A stretch of DNA of 51,426 nucleotides from Thomasclavelia saccharogumia DSM 17460 (GTDB lineage: Bacteria > Bacillota_I > Bacilli_A > Erysipelotrichales > Coprobacillaceae). The stretch covers positions 1 through 51,426 of the forward strand of contig NZ_JMLH01000017.1 of the NCBI RefSeq assembly GCF_000686665.1, written 5' to 3'. Made by a program: the position numbers and the translations under genes. Below the pieces are notes generated by a model, which had not been told where the DNA came from, did no database searches, and saw nothing but the letters and a program-made list of their open reading frames with translations. This document shows, one piece after another, positions 34,474 through 43,816 of the stretch. Each line of letters begins with the position of its first letter. The stretch's first letter is position 1.

Positions 34474-36647
34474 AATTCATTTTTAAGATTTAATAGGGCA
34501 GCAAATGGTGAATCTTCAACATTTGTTTGTTGCCTTTTTTGTTGTTGTTGTAAATATTTTTTTACATCATTTCTACGTGCTGACTGCTGCTTGTTTTCGC
34601 GTTCTTTTTTAAAGGCGTTCATATGTTGACGATAACCACATGTTTTACAAACAAACAGCTGTTTATCACCTTTACCAACTAGTTCAAGTTTTTTATGACA
34701 GTTTGGGCATCTAGCGTTAGTAATAATTGAAAGTGTTTCACGATGTTTACAATCAGGGTTTGAACATACTAACATTTTACCTTTTTTACCATTTACTTCA
34801 AGCATTAGTTCGCCGCATTCAGGGCATTTTTTAGAAGTTAGATTGTCATGTTTGAACTTAGCTTCACTAGTACTGATTTCTGTAATTAAATCTTGAGTAT
34901 ATGTTTTGATTTCATTAATAAATACATTTGATTTCTGCTTGTTTTTAGCGATTTTTGCTAGTTCCATTTCCCATTTAGCAGTTAACTCAGGTTCTTTTAA
35001 ATCTTGCGGTACTAATTGTAATAGCTGTTTACCTTTTCCGGTGACTCTAATATCATTGCCATGTTTTTCAATTAAAAAAGTATTGAAAAGTTTTTCAATG
35101 ATATCAGCTCTTGTTGCAACAGTCCCTAAACCACCCGTATTTTTTAATGTCGTATTAATTTGTTTTGAGGAGCTGTTTGTATATTGAGTTGGATTTTCCA
35201 TTGCTGATAATAATGTCGCTTCATTAAAATATGCTGGTGGTGTTGTTTGACCAGTAGTTTTAGTAAGCTCATTTACGGTTAAAATTTGATTTGGTTTTAA
35301 TGATGGTAATGATTGTTCGTCATTATCTTCATCTTCGATTTGACCATAAACTTCTTTCCAGCCGATCTGTTTTTCGATTTTCCCTCGAGCAATAAATTTT
35401 TCTTGATTGATAGAAGCTTTAATAACTGTTTGTTCATAAAGATATGGGGGAAGTAAAACAGCTAAAAAACGTTTTAAAACTAGTTCATAAATTTTTAGTT
35501 CTTTATCGGTAAATGAACCTAGCATAGCTGGCTGTTCTGTAGGAATAATAGCGTGATGATCACTAACTTTGCTGTTATTTACAAAATGAGCTTGCTTTTT
35601 TATTGGGTTAGCTAAAATTTTGTTGATTATTTGATCATAATACCCACCCCGACTAGCTTCAAGACGCTCTTTTAAAGTTGGAACAATATCATCTGTTAAA
35701 TAACGTGAATCAGTTCGAGGGTAAGTTAAAACTTTATGGTATTCATAGAGATCCTGCATGATCGATAATGTTTCTTTAGCTGAAAAGCCATAAAGTTTGT
35801 TAGCGTCTCTTTGTAATTCGGTTAAATCATATAATTGGGGAGCATATTTCTTTTTTGTTGTTTTATTGATTTCATTGATTTTTAAAGGTTGTTTAGAAAG
35901 ATCATTAATTATTTGATCAATCTTTTTTTCATTAAAAAGATATGTTTCGTTTTTGTTTGAGTGCCAGGACCAGTTAATATCACCAGTTGCTGCTTTTATG
36001 CCGTAAAAATTACGAGGAACGAAATTCTTGATTTCTTCTTCTCTTTTAGCAATCATAGCCAAGGTTGGAGTTTGAACACGACCACAGGCTAATTGGGCAT
36101 TATATTTGCAAGTTAAAGCTCGAGTAGCATTGATGCCGACTAACCAGTCAGCAATGCTGCGACTATATGCACTATGATATAAAGCATCATAATCATGAGC
36201 ATTTTTAAGATTTTTAAAACCTTCTTTAATAGCTTTATCAGTTACTGAAGAAATCCATAACCGCTGCATTGGTTTTTTTATATGAGCTTTATTGATGATC
36301 CAGCGAGCTACTAATTCTCCTTCTCTTCCAGCATCAGTTGCAATAACGATGCTATTGACATCATTACGATTCATTAGATTTTTAACTGCATTATACTGTT
36401 TTGTTGTTTGTTTAATGACAACAAGCTGCATTTTTGAAGGAATTATCGGTAGATCGTTAATATCCCATTTTTGATAATGTTTGTCATATTTTTCAGGATC
36501 GGCTAAAGTGACAAGGTGTCCTAAAGCCCATGTTACAATATATTTATTACCTTCCAAACCGCCGTTGACGTTTTTATTGCAATTAAAAACACGTGCAATA
36601 TCACGCCCTACTGATGGTTTTTCGGCCAAAATTAATGTTTTTGCCAT
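34467..36647 (-). CDS. topB: DNA topoisomerase III
   Basis: A 726-residue type IA topoisomerase that relaxes and decatenates DNA. The TOPRIM domain has LILAEKPSVGRDIARVF and IATDAGREGELVARW. The active-site Tyr is in LTYPRTDSRYL, and HHAIIPTEQ follows. Two C-terminal zinc fingers are visible (CPECGELM to CSNPDCKH, and CPNCHKKL to CKTCGYRQ). The tail is Gln- and Lys-rich. GAGGTAATAAC precedes the ATG. It is transcribed against recA and rny and interrupts an otherwise conserved block. Confidence 0.95.
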   Translation of the reverse strand: MAKTLILAEKPSVGRDIARVFNCNKNVNGGLEGNKYIVTWALGHLVTLADPEKYDKHYQKWDINDLPIIPSKMQLVVIKQTTKQYNAVKNLMNRNDVNSIVIATDAGREGELVARWIINKAHIKKPMQRLWISSVTDKAIKEGFKNLKNAHDYDALYHSAYSRSIADWLVGINATRALTCKYNAQLACGRVQTPTLAMIAKREEEIKNFVPRNFYGIKAATGDINWSWHSNKNETYLFNEKKIDQIINDLSKQPLKINEINKTTKKKYAPQLYDLTELQRDANKLYGFSAKETLSIMQDLYEYHKVLTYPRTDSRYLTDDIVPTLKERLEASRGGYYDQIINKILANPIKKQAHFVNNSKVSDHHAIIPTEQPAMLGSFTDKELKIYELVLKRFLAVLLPPYLYEQTVIKASINQEKFIARGKIEKQIGWKEVYGQIEDEDNDEQSLPSLKPNQILTVNELTKTTGQTTPPAYFNEATLLSAMENPTQYTNSSSKQINTTLKNTGGLGTVATRADIIEKLFNTFLIEKHGNDIRVTGKGKQLLQLVPQDLKEPELTAKWEMELAKIAKNKQKSNVFINEIKTYTQDLITEISTSEAKFKHDNLTSKKCPECGELMLEVNGKKGKMLVCSNPDCKHRETLSIITNARCPNCHKKLELVGKGDKQLFVCKTCGYRQHMNAFKKERENKQQSARRNDVKKYLQQQQKRQQTNVEDSPFAALLNLKNELK

Positions 36648-36871
36648 GTTATTACCTCATTTCTTAATTATTTTATCATATCATCTAGTATTATGTACAT
36701 TACTATTTTAAAATGATACCGCTATCTTTTTTGCTTGATAAAATCAAAGATATTTTAATTCTAATAAAATTTCTGCGTATAATCAACAAAAAATTGCTCA
36801 GGATACTTAAAGAAAAAAATTAAGTAAAAATAGTTTTCATTGTAAATAAAGTGAAAATATTATACAATACT

Positions 36872-36891
36872 ATTGTGCTTTTTGGCACAAT
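36872..36891 (+). repeat. Hairpin in the rny leader
   Basis: ATTGTGC and GCACAAT form a seven-bp stem about 55 bases before the rny start, downstream of a TATACAAT-like box. A role in mRNA stability is possible but unproven. Confidence 0.4.
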
Positions 36892-36944
36892 GAATGCATA
36901 TATTCATAAAAATAAACTACATAGAAGAAAATGGAGGGCAAATA

Positions 36945-38501
36945 ATGTCAGGAATTAATGCCGTTTCTATTTTAACCTATGTTCTAGCTGTAGCTTTAGG
37001 TTTTTTTATTGACTATTTCATTAATAAACTAAAAATATCTAAAGCAAACGTAAGTGCTGCAAAAATTATAGATGAAGCAACTGTTAAAGCAGATAATCTT
37101 GTTAAAGAAGCAATTTTAGATGCTAAAACAGAAGCTTATGAGTTAAAACTACTTGCTGAAAAGGAAGCAAAACAGCAAAGACAAGAGATTAATGAACTTG
37201 AAAATAAACTTTTACAAAGGGAACAGACAATTGATCGAAGAGATATTGCTGTTCAGGGAAGAGAATATGTTTTAGCGCAAAAAGTAGTACAATTAGACGA
37301 AAGAGAAGCCAGAATAGGGAAACTAGAAGCTGAATTAAAAGAAAAAATTGATGCCAAAGTTGGCGAATTAGAGAAAATTGCTGCTATGTCAGCAAATGAA
37401 GCTAAGCAAGAATTGTTCAAACAAGTTGAACAACAAACTGCTACAGAAATGACGGCTTATATTAAAGAACAGGAAGAGGAAGCAAAATCAAAAGCCAGTA
37501 TGCTTTCTCGTGATATAATTGCAAATGCAATTAATCGTTATGCTCAAGAAGAAACAGTAGAAAGAACAGTTTCGGTAGTTGCTTTACCAAGTGAAGAGAT
37601 GAAGGGAAGAATCATTGGACGCGAAGGCCGGAATATTAAAGCAATCGAACAAACTACGGGAGTAGATTTAATTATTGATGATACTCCGGAAGCGATTACA
37701 ATTTCATGTTTTGACCCTGTTCGTCGTGAAATTGCAAGATTATCATTAGAAACGTTGATTCGTGATGGACGAATTCAGCCAGGAAGAATTGAAGAAGTTG
37801 TTCAAAAAACAAAAAATGAATTAAATGAAGTAATTAGAAAAACTGGTGAGGATGCAATATTTGAATTAGGTATTTCTAGAATTGATAAAGATATCGTGAT
37901 GATGTTAGGAAAACTTAAATATCGTACTAGTTACGGTCAAAACGCCTTACAGCATTCTTTAGAAGTAGCGCATTTGGCTGGAATCATGGCAGCTGAATTA
38001 GGGTTGAACCAGCAATTAGCACGACGGGCCGGATTATTGCATGATTTAGGAAAAGCAATTGATCATGAAATGCAGGGAAGCCATGTTGAATTAGGTGCTA
38101 AATATGCTAAAAAACATGGTGAACATCCAGTGGTCGTAAATGCAATCGAGTCACATCATGGTGATGTTCCAGCAACTAGCGTTATTTCAATTTTGGTAGC
38201 TGCTGCTGATACTTTAAGTGCGGCTCGCCCAGGAAGTCGCAGTGAAACGATTGAAAATTATATTCAACGTTTAGAAAAACTTGAAGAGATGGCAAAAAGT
38301 TTTGATGGTGTTGATCGTGTGTTTGCAATTCAAGCTGGACGTGAAATTCGAATTGTCGTCAAACCGGATAAAGTTGATGATTTAATGTCACATAAAATTG
38401 CTCGAGATATTAAAACGAAGATTGAAGAAGAACTTACATATCCAGGGCATATCAAAGTTACAGTGATTCGTGAAGTGCGGGCTAGTGAAATAGCTAAATA
38501 A
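36945..38501 (+). CDS. rny: Ribonuclease Y
   Basis: A 518-residue membrane-anchored endoribonuclease that starts bulk mRNA decay. An N-terminal helix (about residues 6-25) is followed by a long coiled coil to about residue 190. The KH domain is at MKGRIIGREGRNIKAIE, and the HD catalytic domain is at QHSLEVAHLAGIMA with LLHDLGKAIDHE and ESHHGDV. The length is that of Bacillus RNase Y. The ATG after GGAGGGCAAATA is chosen over an upstream frame extension. Its known regulator subunit YmcA is encoded about 2.7 kb downstream. Confidence 0.97.
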   Translation: MSGINAVSILTYVLAVALGFFIDYFINKLKISKANVSAAKIIDEATVKADNLVKEAILDAKTEAYELKLLAEKEAKQQRQEINELENKLLQREQTIDRRDIAVQGREYVLAQKVVQLDEREARIGKLEAELKEKIDAKVGELEKIAAMSANEAKQELFKQVEQQTATEMTAYIKEQEEEAKSKASMLSRDIIANAINRYAQEETVERTVSVVALPSEEMKGRIIGREGRNIKAIEQTTGVDLIIDDTPEAITISCFDPVRREIARLSLETLIRDGRIQPGRIEEVVQKTKNELNEVIRKTGEDAIFELGISRIDKDIVMMLGKLKYRTSYGQNALQHSLEVAHLAGIMAAELGLNQQLARRAGLLHDLGKAIDHEMQGSHVELGAKYAKKHGEHPVVVNAIESHHGDVPATSVISILVAAADTLSAARPGSRSETIENYIQRLEKLEEMAKSFDGVDRVFAIQAGREIRIVVKPDKVDDLMSHKIARDIKTKIEEELTYPGHIKVTVIREVRASEIAK

Positions 38502-38504
38502 ATA

Positions 38505-38527
38505 GGATAGGCTAAGCCTATCCTTTT
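38505..38527 (+). terminator. Terminator between rny and ymdB
   Basis: GGATAGGC pairs with GCCTATCC around a three-base loop, followed by TTTTAT. The weak T-run may allow partial readthrough into ymdB. Confidence 0.7.
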
Positions 38528-38539
38528 ATATGAAAGGGA

Positions 38540-39325
38540 ATGAAAATGAAAATATTATTTATTGGAGATATATTTGGTGAAATCGGTCGCGAGATGGCAG
38601 CTGATTATTTGCATCGGCTAGTTAAAGATCATCAGATTGATTTTGTTATTGCTAATGTTGAAAATACCAGTCATGGAAAAGGCTTGTTAAAAAGGCATTA
38701 TGATGAGTTACAATTTCTAGGAATTCAGGCAATGACGATGGGAAATCATACTTTTGATAAAAAAGAATTATATGATTATATTGATGAAGCAGATAAATTG
38801 ATTGTTCCAGTCAATCAGCCTAAAGTGTTACCGGGAGTTAAATCACGAGTATTTAATGTTTTAAATAAAAAGGTACGAGTGACCAATGTTTTAGGATCAG
38901 CTTTTATGGATAATCGGAATGGTAATCCTTTTGAAGTTATTGATGATTATTTAGGGTTATCTCAAGATATTCATATTATTGATTTTCATGGAGAAACAAC
39001 AAGCGAGAAGATAGCTTTTGCTCATTATGTTAAAGATCGAGTTAATGGTGCTGTTCTAGGTACTCATACCCATGTGCAGACAGCTGATGAAAAAATAATT
39101 GATGGGAAATTAGCTTTTATTAGTGATGTAGGGATGACAGGGCCATATATGAGTGCGATTGGCTGTGACTTAGATGCTATTGTAACAAGATTAAGAGGTT
39201 TTGGATCACCTTTTGTGGTAGCGAAAAGTACGGGACAATTATCAGGGGTAATTTTAACTTTTGAGGGAAATGTGCCAGTAAAAATCGAAAGAATATTAAT
39301 TAATCAAGATCATCCTTATATTTAG
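38540..39325 (+). CDS. ymdB: YmdB family metallophosphoesterase
   Basis: A 261-residue phosphodiesterase; in Bacillus YmdB hydrolyses cyclic nucleotides and affects biofilm choice. Metal-binding motifs are FIGDIFGEIGRE, NVENTSHGKG, MGNHTFDK and LGTHTHVQTADE, in the family order. AAAGGG precedes the first ATG; an ATG two codons later is possible. It follows rny and precedes spoVS, exactly the conserved order. Confidence 0.95.
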   Translation: MKMKILFIGDIFGEIGREMAADYLHRLVKDHQIDFVIANVENTSHGKGLLKRHYDELQFLGIQAMTMGNHTFDKKELYDYIDEADKLIVPVNQPKVLPGVKSRVFNVLNKKVRVTNVLGSAFMDNRNGNPFEVIDDYLGLSQDIHIIDFHGETTSEKIAFAHYVKDRVNGAVLGTHTHVQTADEKIIDGKLAFISDVGMTGPYMSAIGCDLDAIVTRLRGFGSPFVVAKSTGQLSGVILTFEGNVPVKIERILINQDHPYI

Positions 39326-39371
39326 GTATAATTTCTTTGTGTTTTCATATAGTTGATTAGGAGGCAAAAAT

Positions 39372-39632
39372 ATGGAAACAATCAAAGTATCATCATCGTC
39401 TAGCCCTAATAGTGTTGCTGGGGCTATTGCTAGTATGATTAGAAATGAATCTAAATTACAGATTCAAGTTATTGGTGCGGCAGCTTTGAATCAAGCGATA
39501 AAAGCGGTAGCTATTGCTAGGGGATATATTATTCCTACGGGAAATGAAATTGTTTGTATTCCTTCATTTCATGATTTGATCGTTGAGGATAAGGAAATTA
39601 CAGCGATTAGATTGTTATTGGAATTAAAGTGA
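39372..39632 (+). CDS. spoVS: Stage V sporulation protein S
   Basis: An 86-residue Alba-like protein of standard SpoVS length. KVSSSSSPNSVAGAIASMIR, shown by its core SSPNSVAGAIA, and IGAAALNQAIKAVAIARGY are nearly invariant in the family. It is needed for progress through late sporulation in Bacillus. TAGGAGGC precedes the ATG. Its presence supports a spore-forming host. Confidence 0.97.
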   Translation: METIKVSSSSSPNSVAGAIASMIRNESKLQIQVIGAAALNQAIKAVAIARGYIIPTGNEIVCIPSFHDLIVEDKEITAIRLLLELK

Positions 39633-39731
39633 TTTATTAGCTGTGATAAAAATAAGAGATAATGCTTAAATTAAGGCCTAAATTTTATATTTATAAGATG
39701 GTTTTAAGTTTAGCTGAATGGATTTTTAGAT

Positions 39732-39759
39732 ATAAGGACATTCAGTCCTTATTTTTTTG
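39732..39759 (+). terminator. Terminator after spoVS
   Basis: ATAAGGAC pairs with GTCCTTAT around ATTCA, followed by a T-run. It lies about 100 bases after the gene. Confidence 0.85.
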
Positions 39760-39810
39760 TGGAAATATTGATGATTTATGTATATAATATGTTAGAAAAG
39801 TGGTGAACAA

Positions 39811-41253
39811 ATGAAAGATTATAGTAATTATTTTAAAAAACCTTCATTAAATGAAGCAAAGAGAAGAAGTCGTGATCAAGTAAGGCGATATGATGATGCT
39901 TATCATGTTCCTTTAGATATGGTTAAAGCTGGTATTGGAAAAAAATATTATATTCAAACATATGGTTGTCAAGCCAATGAAAGAGATAGTGAAACATTAT
40001 CGGGTATTTTAGAAAGTATGTCATATCAGCCAACAACAGAAATCAAAGAGGCTGATGTAATTATTTTAAATACATGTGCAATTAGAGAAAATGCTGAAGA
40101 AAAAGTGTTTGGTAAAGTTGGATATGTGAAGAATTTGAAAAAAACTAATCCGGATTTAATTTTTGCAATGTGCGGCTGTATGGCGCAAGAAGAAGTTGTT
40201 GTCAATCGAATCTTAGAAAAACATCCTCATGTAGATTTGATTTTTGGAACACATAATATCCATCGTTTACCAGAATTACTAAAAGAGGCGCTTTATAGTA
40301 AGGAAATGGTTGTTGAAGTCTGGTCTAAAGAAGGCGATGTAATTGAAAATGCTCCAGTTCGTCGTGAAAAAAAATACAAAGCATGGGTAAATATTATGTA
40401 TGGCTGCAATAAGTTTTGTACATACTGTATTGTCCCTTATACTCGGGGTAAAGAGCGTTCACGTTTGGCGAAAGATATTATCAAAGAGGTAGAAGGGTTA
40501 GTTGCTGATGGTTATCAGGAAATTACTCTTTTAGGACAAAATGTTAATAGCTATGGTAAAGATCTAGGTGATGATTATAGCTTTTCAAATTTACTTGAAG
40601 ATGTAGCTAAAACAGGAATTCCGAGAATTCGTTTTACGACAAGTCATCCTTGGGATTTTAGTGAAGAGATGATCAAAATCATTGCTAAATATGATAATAT
40701 TATGCCAGCAATTCATTTACCGGTACAATCAGGTAACAATGAGGTGCTAAAATTAATGGGACGTCGTTATAGTCGTGAGCAATATCTTGAGTTATTTCAC
40801 AAAATTAAAGAATACATTCCAGATTGCACAGTTACAACGGATATTATTGTGGGATTTCCAAATGAAACTCATGAACAATATTTAGATACTTTATCACTAT
40901 ATCAAGAATGTGAATATGATTTAGCTTATACGTTTGTTTATTCTCCGCGAGCTGGAACACCAGCAGCTAAAATGGTTGATAATGTATCGAGTGAAGAAAA
41001 AGATCAGCGTTTGTATAAATTAAATGAGATCGTCAATGAAAAAGCGTATAAACAAAATCAGCGGTTTTTAAATGAAGTTGTTGAAGTGTTAGTTGAAGGG
41101 ACTTCAAAAAAGGATGATTCAATGTTGACTGGGTATACAAGACATCAAAAGCTGGTTAATTTTAAGGGTAATTCAAAAGATATTGGAAAGATCATTAAAG
41201 TAAGGATTACTGAAGCTAAAACATGGGCATTAAAGGGTGAAGCAATTGAATAG
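39811..41253 (+). CDS. miaB: tRNA methylthiotransferase MiaB
   Basis: A 480-residue radical SAM enzyme that adds the 2-methylthio group to i6A37 of tRNA. The N-terminal cluster ligands are in [24 protein letters not shown] and [10 protein letters not shown]. The radical SAM motif is [15 protein letters not shown] (CX3CX2C). The C-terminal TRAM domain follows. GTGGTG lies ahead of the ATG. MiaA, which makes its substrate, is encoded further along the same strand. Confidence 0.97.
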   Translation: MKDYSNYFKKPSLNEAKRRSRDQVRRYDDAYHVPLDMVKAGIGKKYYIQTYGCQANERDSETLSGILESMSYQPTTEIKEADVIILNTCAIRENAEEKVFGKVGYVKNLKKTNPDLIFAMCGCMAQEEVVVNRILEKHPHVDLIFGTHNIHRLPELLKEALYSKEMVVEVWSKEGDVIENAPVRREKKYKAWVNIMYGCNKFCTYCIVPYTRGKERSRLAKDIIKEVEGLVADGYQEITLLGQNVNSYGKDLGDDYSFSNLLEDVAKTGIPRIRFTTSHPWDFSEEMIKIIAKYDNIMPAIHLPVQSGNNEVLKLMGRRYSREQYLELFHKIKEYIPDCTVTTDIIVGFPNETHEQYLDTLSLYQECEYDLAYTFVYSPRAGTPAAKMVDNVSSEEKDQRLYKLNEIVNEKAYKQNQRFLNEVVEVLVEGTSKKDDSMLTGYTRHQKLVNFKGNSKDIGKIIKVRITEAKTWALKGEAIE

Positions 41254-41572
41254 TTTTGACTATGCTAAAGAGTTAAATGATTATTTACTAAATCTTGAAG
41301 TGATCAAAGAATATCAAAAATATGAACGGTTGATCGATCAAGATAATGAAATCAAAGAATTAGAATTAAAAATAAAAGCTTATCAAAAAAAAATCGTTAA
41401 TCAAAAAGCTGATCAGGATGAAACAGTTGTAAAAACGATTGATGAATATCAAAAGTTAAAGGCTGAGTTTGAAAATAATCCGATAGTTGTTAATTATCTT
41501 TATTTAAAAGAAGAAGTAAATGAGATTTTACAATTTATAAATAGTTACATAAATGGACAATTATTAAAATAA
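41246..41572 (+). CDS. ymcA: YmcA/YlbF family protein (RicA-like)
   Basis: A 108- to 111-residue helical protein of the Com_YlbF family (PF06133). [21 protein letters not shown], shown by its core [10 protein letters not shown], and the long helix with [21 protein letters not shown] match YmcA. In Bacillus YmcA, YlbF and YaaT form a complex that directs RNase Y. This version is shorter and has no cysteine. The start is a TTG about eight bases after AGGG, overlapping the end of miaB; a GTG three codons earlier is an alternative. The miaB-ymcA pairing is conserved. Confidence 0.85.
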   Translation: MNSFDYAKELNDYLLNLEVIKEYQKYERLIDQDNEIKELELKIKAYQKKIVNQKADQDETVVKTIDEYQKLKAEFENNPIVVNYLYLKEEVNEILQFINSYINGQLLK

Positions 41573-41575
41573 GGG

Positions 41576-41604
41576 TTGACTTAACTGTTGATCCTATTTA
41601 TAAT
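41576..41604 (+). promoter_or_regulatory. Strong promoter of guaB
   Basis: TTGACT and TATAAT are exactly 17 bases apart, a near-consensus sigma-A promoter that starts just after ymcA. Confidence 0.9.
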
Positions 41605-41647
41605 TTATGAAAATCAAACAGAAAAAATGAAGAAAAGGAGACGCAAA

Positions 41648-43162
41648 ATGGCATATTTTTTTGATGAACCATCGCATACATTTAACGAATATCTTTTAGT
41701 ACCAGGATATTCATCTACAGAGTGTCAAACTAAAAACGTTAGTTTAAAAACCCCTTTAGTTAAATTTAAAAAAGGTGAAGAACCAGCATTATCATTAAAT
41801 ATTCCTTTAGTTTCAGCAGTAATGCAGGCAGTATCTGATGATAAAATGGCAGTAGCCCTTGCAAGAGAAGGTGGGGTATCATTTATTTATGGATCACAAA
41901 CGATCGAAGATCAAGCAGCTATGGTTAAGCGCGCAAAAACTTATAAAGCAGGTTTTGTACCAAGTGATTCTAATCTAAGTATTAGTGATACATTGGCTGA
42001 TGTTATTGCTTTAAAAGAAAAAACTGGGCATTCAACGATGGCGGTAACAGAAGATGGTAGTGCTAATGGTAAATTATTAGGAATCGTAACGGGTAGAGAT
42101 TACCGTGTTTCAAGAACTGGATTAAATACAAAAGTTACTGAATTTATGACACCGTTTGATAAATTGATCTGTGGTCATACGGGAATTACTTTAAAAGAAG
42201 CAAATGATCTTATTTGGGATAACAAGCTTAATGCTTTACCAATTATTGATGACGATCAAAAATTAGCATATTTTGTTTTTAGAAAAGACTATGAAACAAG
42301 AAAATCTAATCCAAATGAGTTATTAGATGATTCAAAACGCTATGTTGTTGGAGCGGGAATCAATACTCGTGACTATGCTGAACGAGTACCTGCTTTAATA
42401 GAAGCGGGTGTAGACGTATTATGTATTGATTCATCTGAGGGATTTACAGAATGGCAAAAAATTACAATTGACTGGATCAGAGAACATTATGGTGATAATG
42501 TTAAAGTCGGTGCTGGAAATGTCGTTGATGCTGAAGGATTTAGATTCTTAGCTGAAGCTGGGGCTGATTTTGTTAAAGTTGGTATTGGTGGTGGATCTAT
42601 CTGTATCACTCGTGAACAAAAAGGAATTGGACGTGGTCAGGCAACAGCAACGATTGAAGTAGCTAAAGCTCGTGATGAATATTTTGAAGAAACTGGAGTT
42701 TATGTGCCAATTTGTTCTGATGGTGGAATCGTTCACGATTATCATATGACACTAGCATTAGCAATGGGATCAGATTTTATTATGTTAGGTAGATATTTTT
42801 CAAGATTCGATGAATCACCAACTAATAAGGTAAGTATCAATGGTCAGTATATGAAAGAATACTGGGGTGAAGGTTCGGCTCGAGCTCGTAACTGGCAGCG
42901 TTATGATATGGGTGGTGATGCAAAACTTTCATTTGAAGAAGGTGTTGATTCATATGTACCATATGCTGGTAGCTTAAAAGATAATGTGGGATTAACCTTA
43001 AGTAAAATCAAATCAACAATGTGTAATTGTGGGGCTTTAACTATTTCTGAGTTACAGAAAAAGGCTAAAATTACACTTGTATCTTCAACTAGTATTGTTG
43101 AAGGTGGTGCACATGATGTTGTTTTGAAAGACTCATCATCAGGAAATGGACATCAAAATTAG
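41648..43162 (+). CDS. guaB: IMP dehydrogenase
   Basis: A 504-residue enzyme that oxidises IMP to XMP, the committed step to GMP. The catalytic Cys is in [19 protein letters not shown], shown by its core GGGSICITR, a variant of the usual GPGSICTTR. Two CBS domains lie between about residues 100 and 220 (for example [20 protein letters not shown]). [19 protein letters not shown] and MLGRYFSRF bind the phosphate. AAGGAGACG precedes the chosen ATG. It has its own consensus promoter and terminator and interrupts the usual ymcA-cotE neighbourhood. Confidence 0.96.
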   Translation: MAYFFDEPSHTFNEYLLVPGYSSTECQTKNVSLKTPLVKFKKGEEPALSLNIPLVSAVMQAVSDDKMAVALAREGGVSFIYGSQTIEDQAAMVKRAKTYKAGFVPSDSNLSISDTLADVIALKEKTGHSTMAVTEDGSANGKLLGIVTGRDYRVSRTGLNTKVTEFMTPFDKLICGHTGITLKEANDLIWDNKLNALPIIDDDQKLAYFVFRKDYETRKSNPNELLDDSKRYVVGAGINTRDYAERVPALIEAGVDVLCIDSSEGFTEWQKITIDWIREHYGDNVKVGAGNVVDAEGFRFLAEAGADFVKVGIGGGSICITREQKGIGRGQATATIEVAKARDEYFEETGVYVPICSDGGIVHDYHMTLALAMGSDFIMLGRYFSRFDESPTNKVSINGQYMKEYWGEGSARARNWQRYDMGGDAKLSFEEGVDSYVPYAGSLKDNVGLTLSKIKSTMCNCGALTISELQKKAKITLVSSTSIVEGGAHDVVLKDSSSGNGHQN

Positions 43163-43190
43163 AAGATACAGTCAAGTATCTTCTTTTATT
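43161..43190 (+). terminator. Terminator of guaB
   Basis: AGAAGATAC pairs with GTATCTTCT around six bases, followed by TTTATT. It starts at the stop codon. Confidence 0.85.
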
Positions 43191-43246
43191 ATTGAGTTTT
43201 TTGGACATTTTTTTAGATTCTTGCATATATTAAAATAGGTGAGAAC

Positions 43247-43741
43247 ATGGCAAATAATATTCGTGAAATTATTACCCAGGCAGTTATTGCTAAAGGGAAA
43301 AAAAGAACTCTTAATAAATATCCATTTGTAATTGAAAATTATGACAAAATTCTTGGGTGCTGGATTGCAAATCATCGCTATAATGCTACCTTTAAAAAAG
43401 GACAGCCGATCGTTTTAGGAACTTTCGATGTCCATTTATGGTATAGTTATAATGATGACAGCAACGTTTTAAAACAGACAGTAAGTTATATGAATGAATT
43501 GGATCTAGTTAAAAAAGAGAGTCGAGACTTTAATGAGAATGATGAATTAATGGTTGTTTGCAATCGCGAACCAAAATGTATCAGTGTAAATAAAACTGAT
43601 GAATCGGTTTTGATTGAAATTGAAAAAGAAATTTCTTTAAGTGTGATTGGTAAAACAACAATGAAAGTAGAAACAAAGAATGAAAAAGAGTCATGGGATG
43701 AAATTGATAATATTACTGTTGATGAAAATTTTATTAAATGA
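43247..43741 (+). CDS. cotE: Outer spore coat protein CotE
   Basis: A 164-residue coat morphogenetic protein that directs outer-coat assembly. NIREIITQAVIAKGKKR near the start, ILGCWIANHRYNA, FDVHLWYSYNDDSNVLKQTVSY (core DVHLWYSYN) and the acidic C-terminal tail match the family. It is slightly shorter than Bacillus CotE. AGGTGAG precedes the ATG. Its place just ahead of mutS is the Bacillus arrangement and supports the identification. Confidence 0.93.
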   Translation: MANNIREIITQAVIAKGKKRTLNKYPFVIENYDKILGCWIANHRYNATFKKGQPIVLGTFDVHLWYSYNDDSNVLKQTVSYMNELDLVKKESRDFNENDELMVVCNREPKCISVNKTDESVLIEIEKEISLSVIGKTTMKVETKNEKESWDEIDNITVDENFIK

Positions 43742-43760
43742 AGGCGTAAGCCTTTTTTCT
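43741..43760 (+). terminator. Terminator of cotE
   Basis: AAGGC pairs with GCCTT around GTAA, followed by a T-run. It overlaps the cotE stop codon. Confidence 0.8.
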
Positions 43761-43774
43761 TTTGTAAAGAGTTG

Positions 43775-43783
43775 TGTTATAAT
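43775..43783 (+). promoter_or_regulatory. Extended -10 promoter of mutS
   Basis: TGTTATAAT is a TGn-extended -10 box about 35 bases before mutS, just after the cotE terminator. Confidence 0.6.
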
Positions 43784-43816
43784 GTGATAGTAATTTTTTA
43801 GAAGTGGAGTTAGTAT

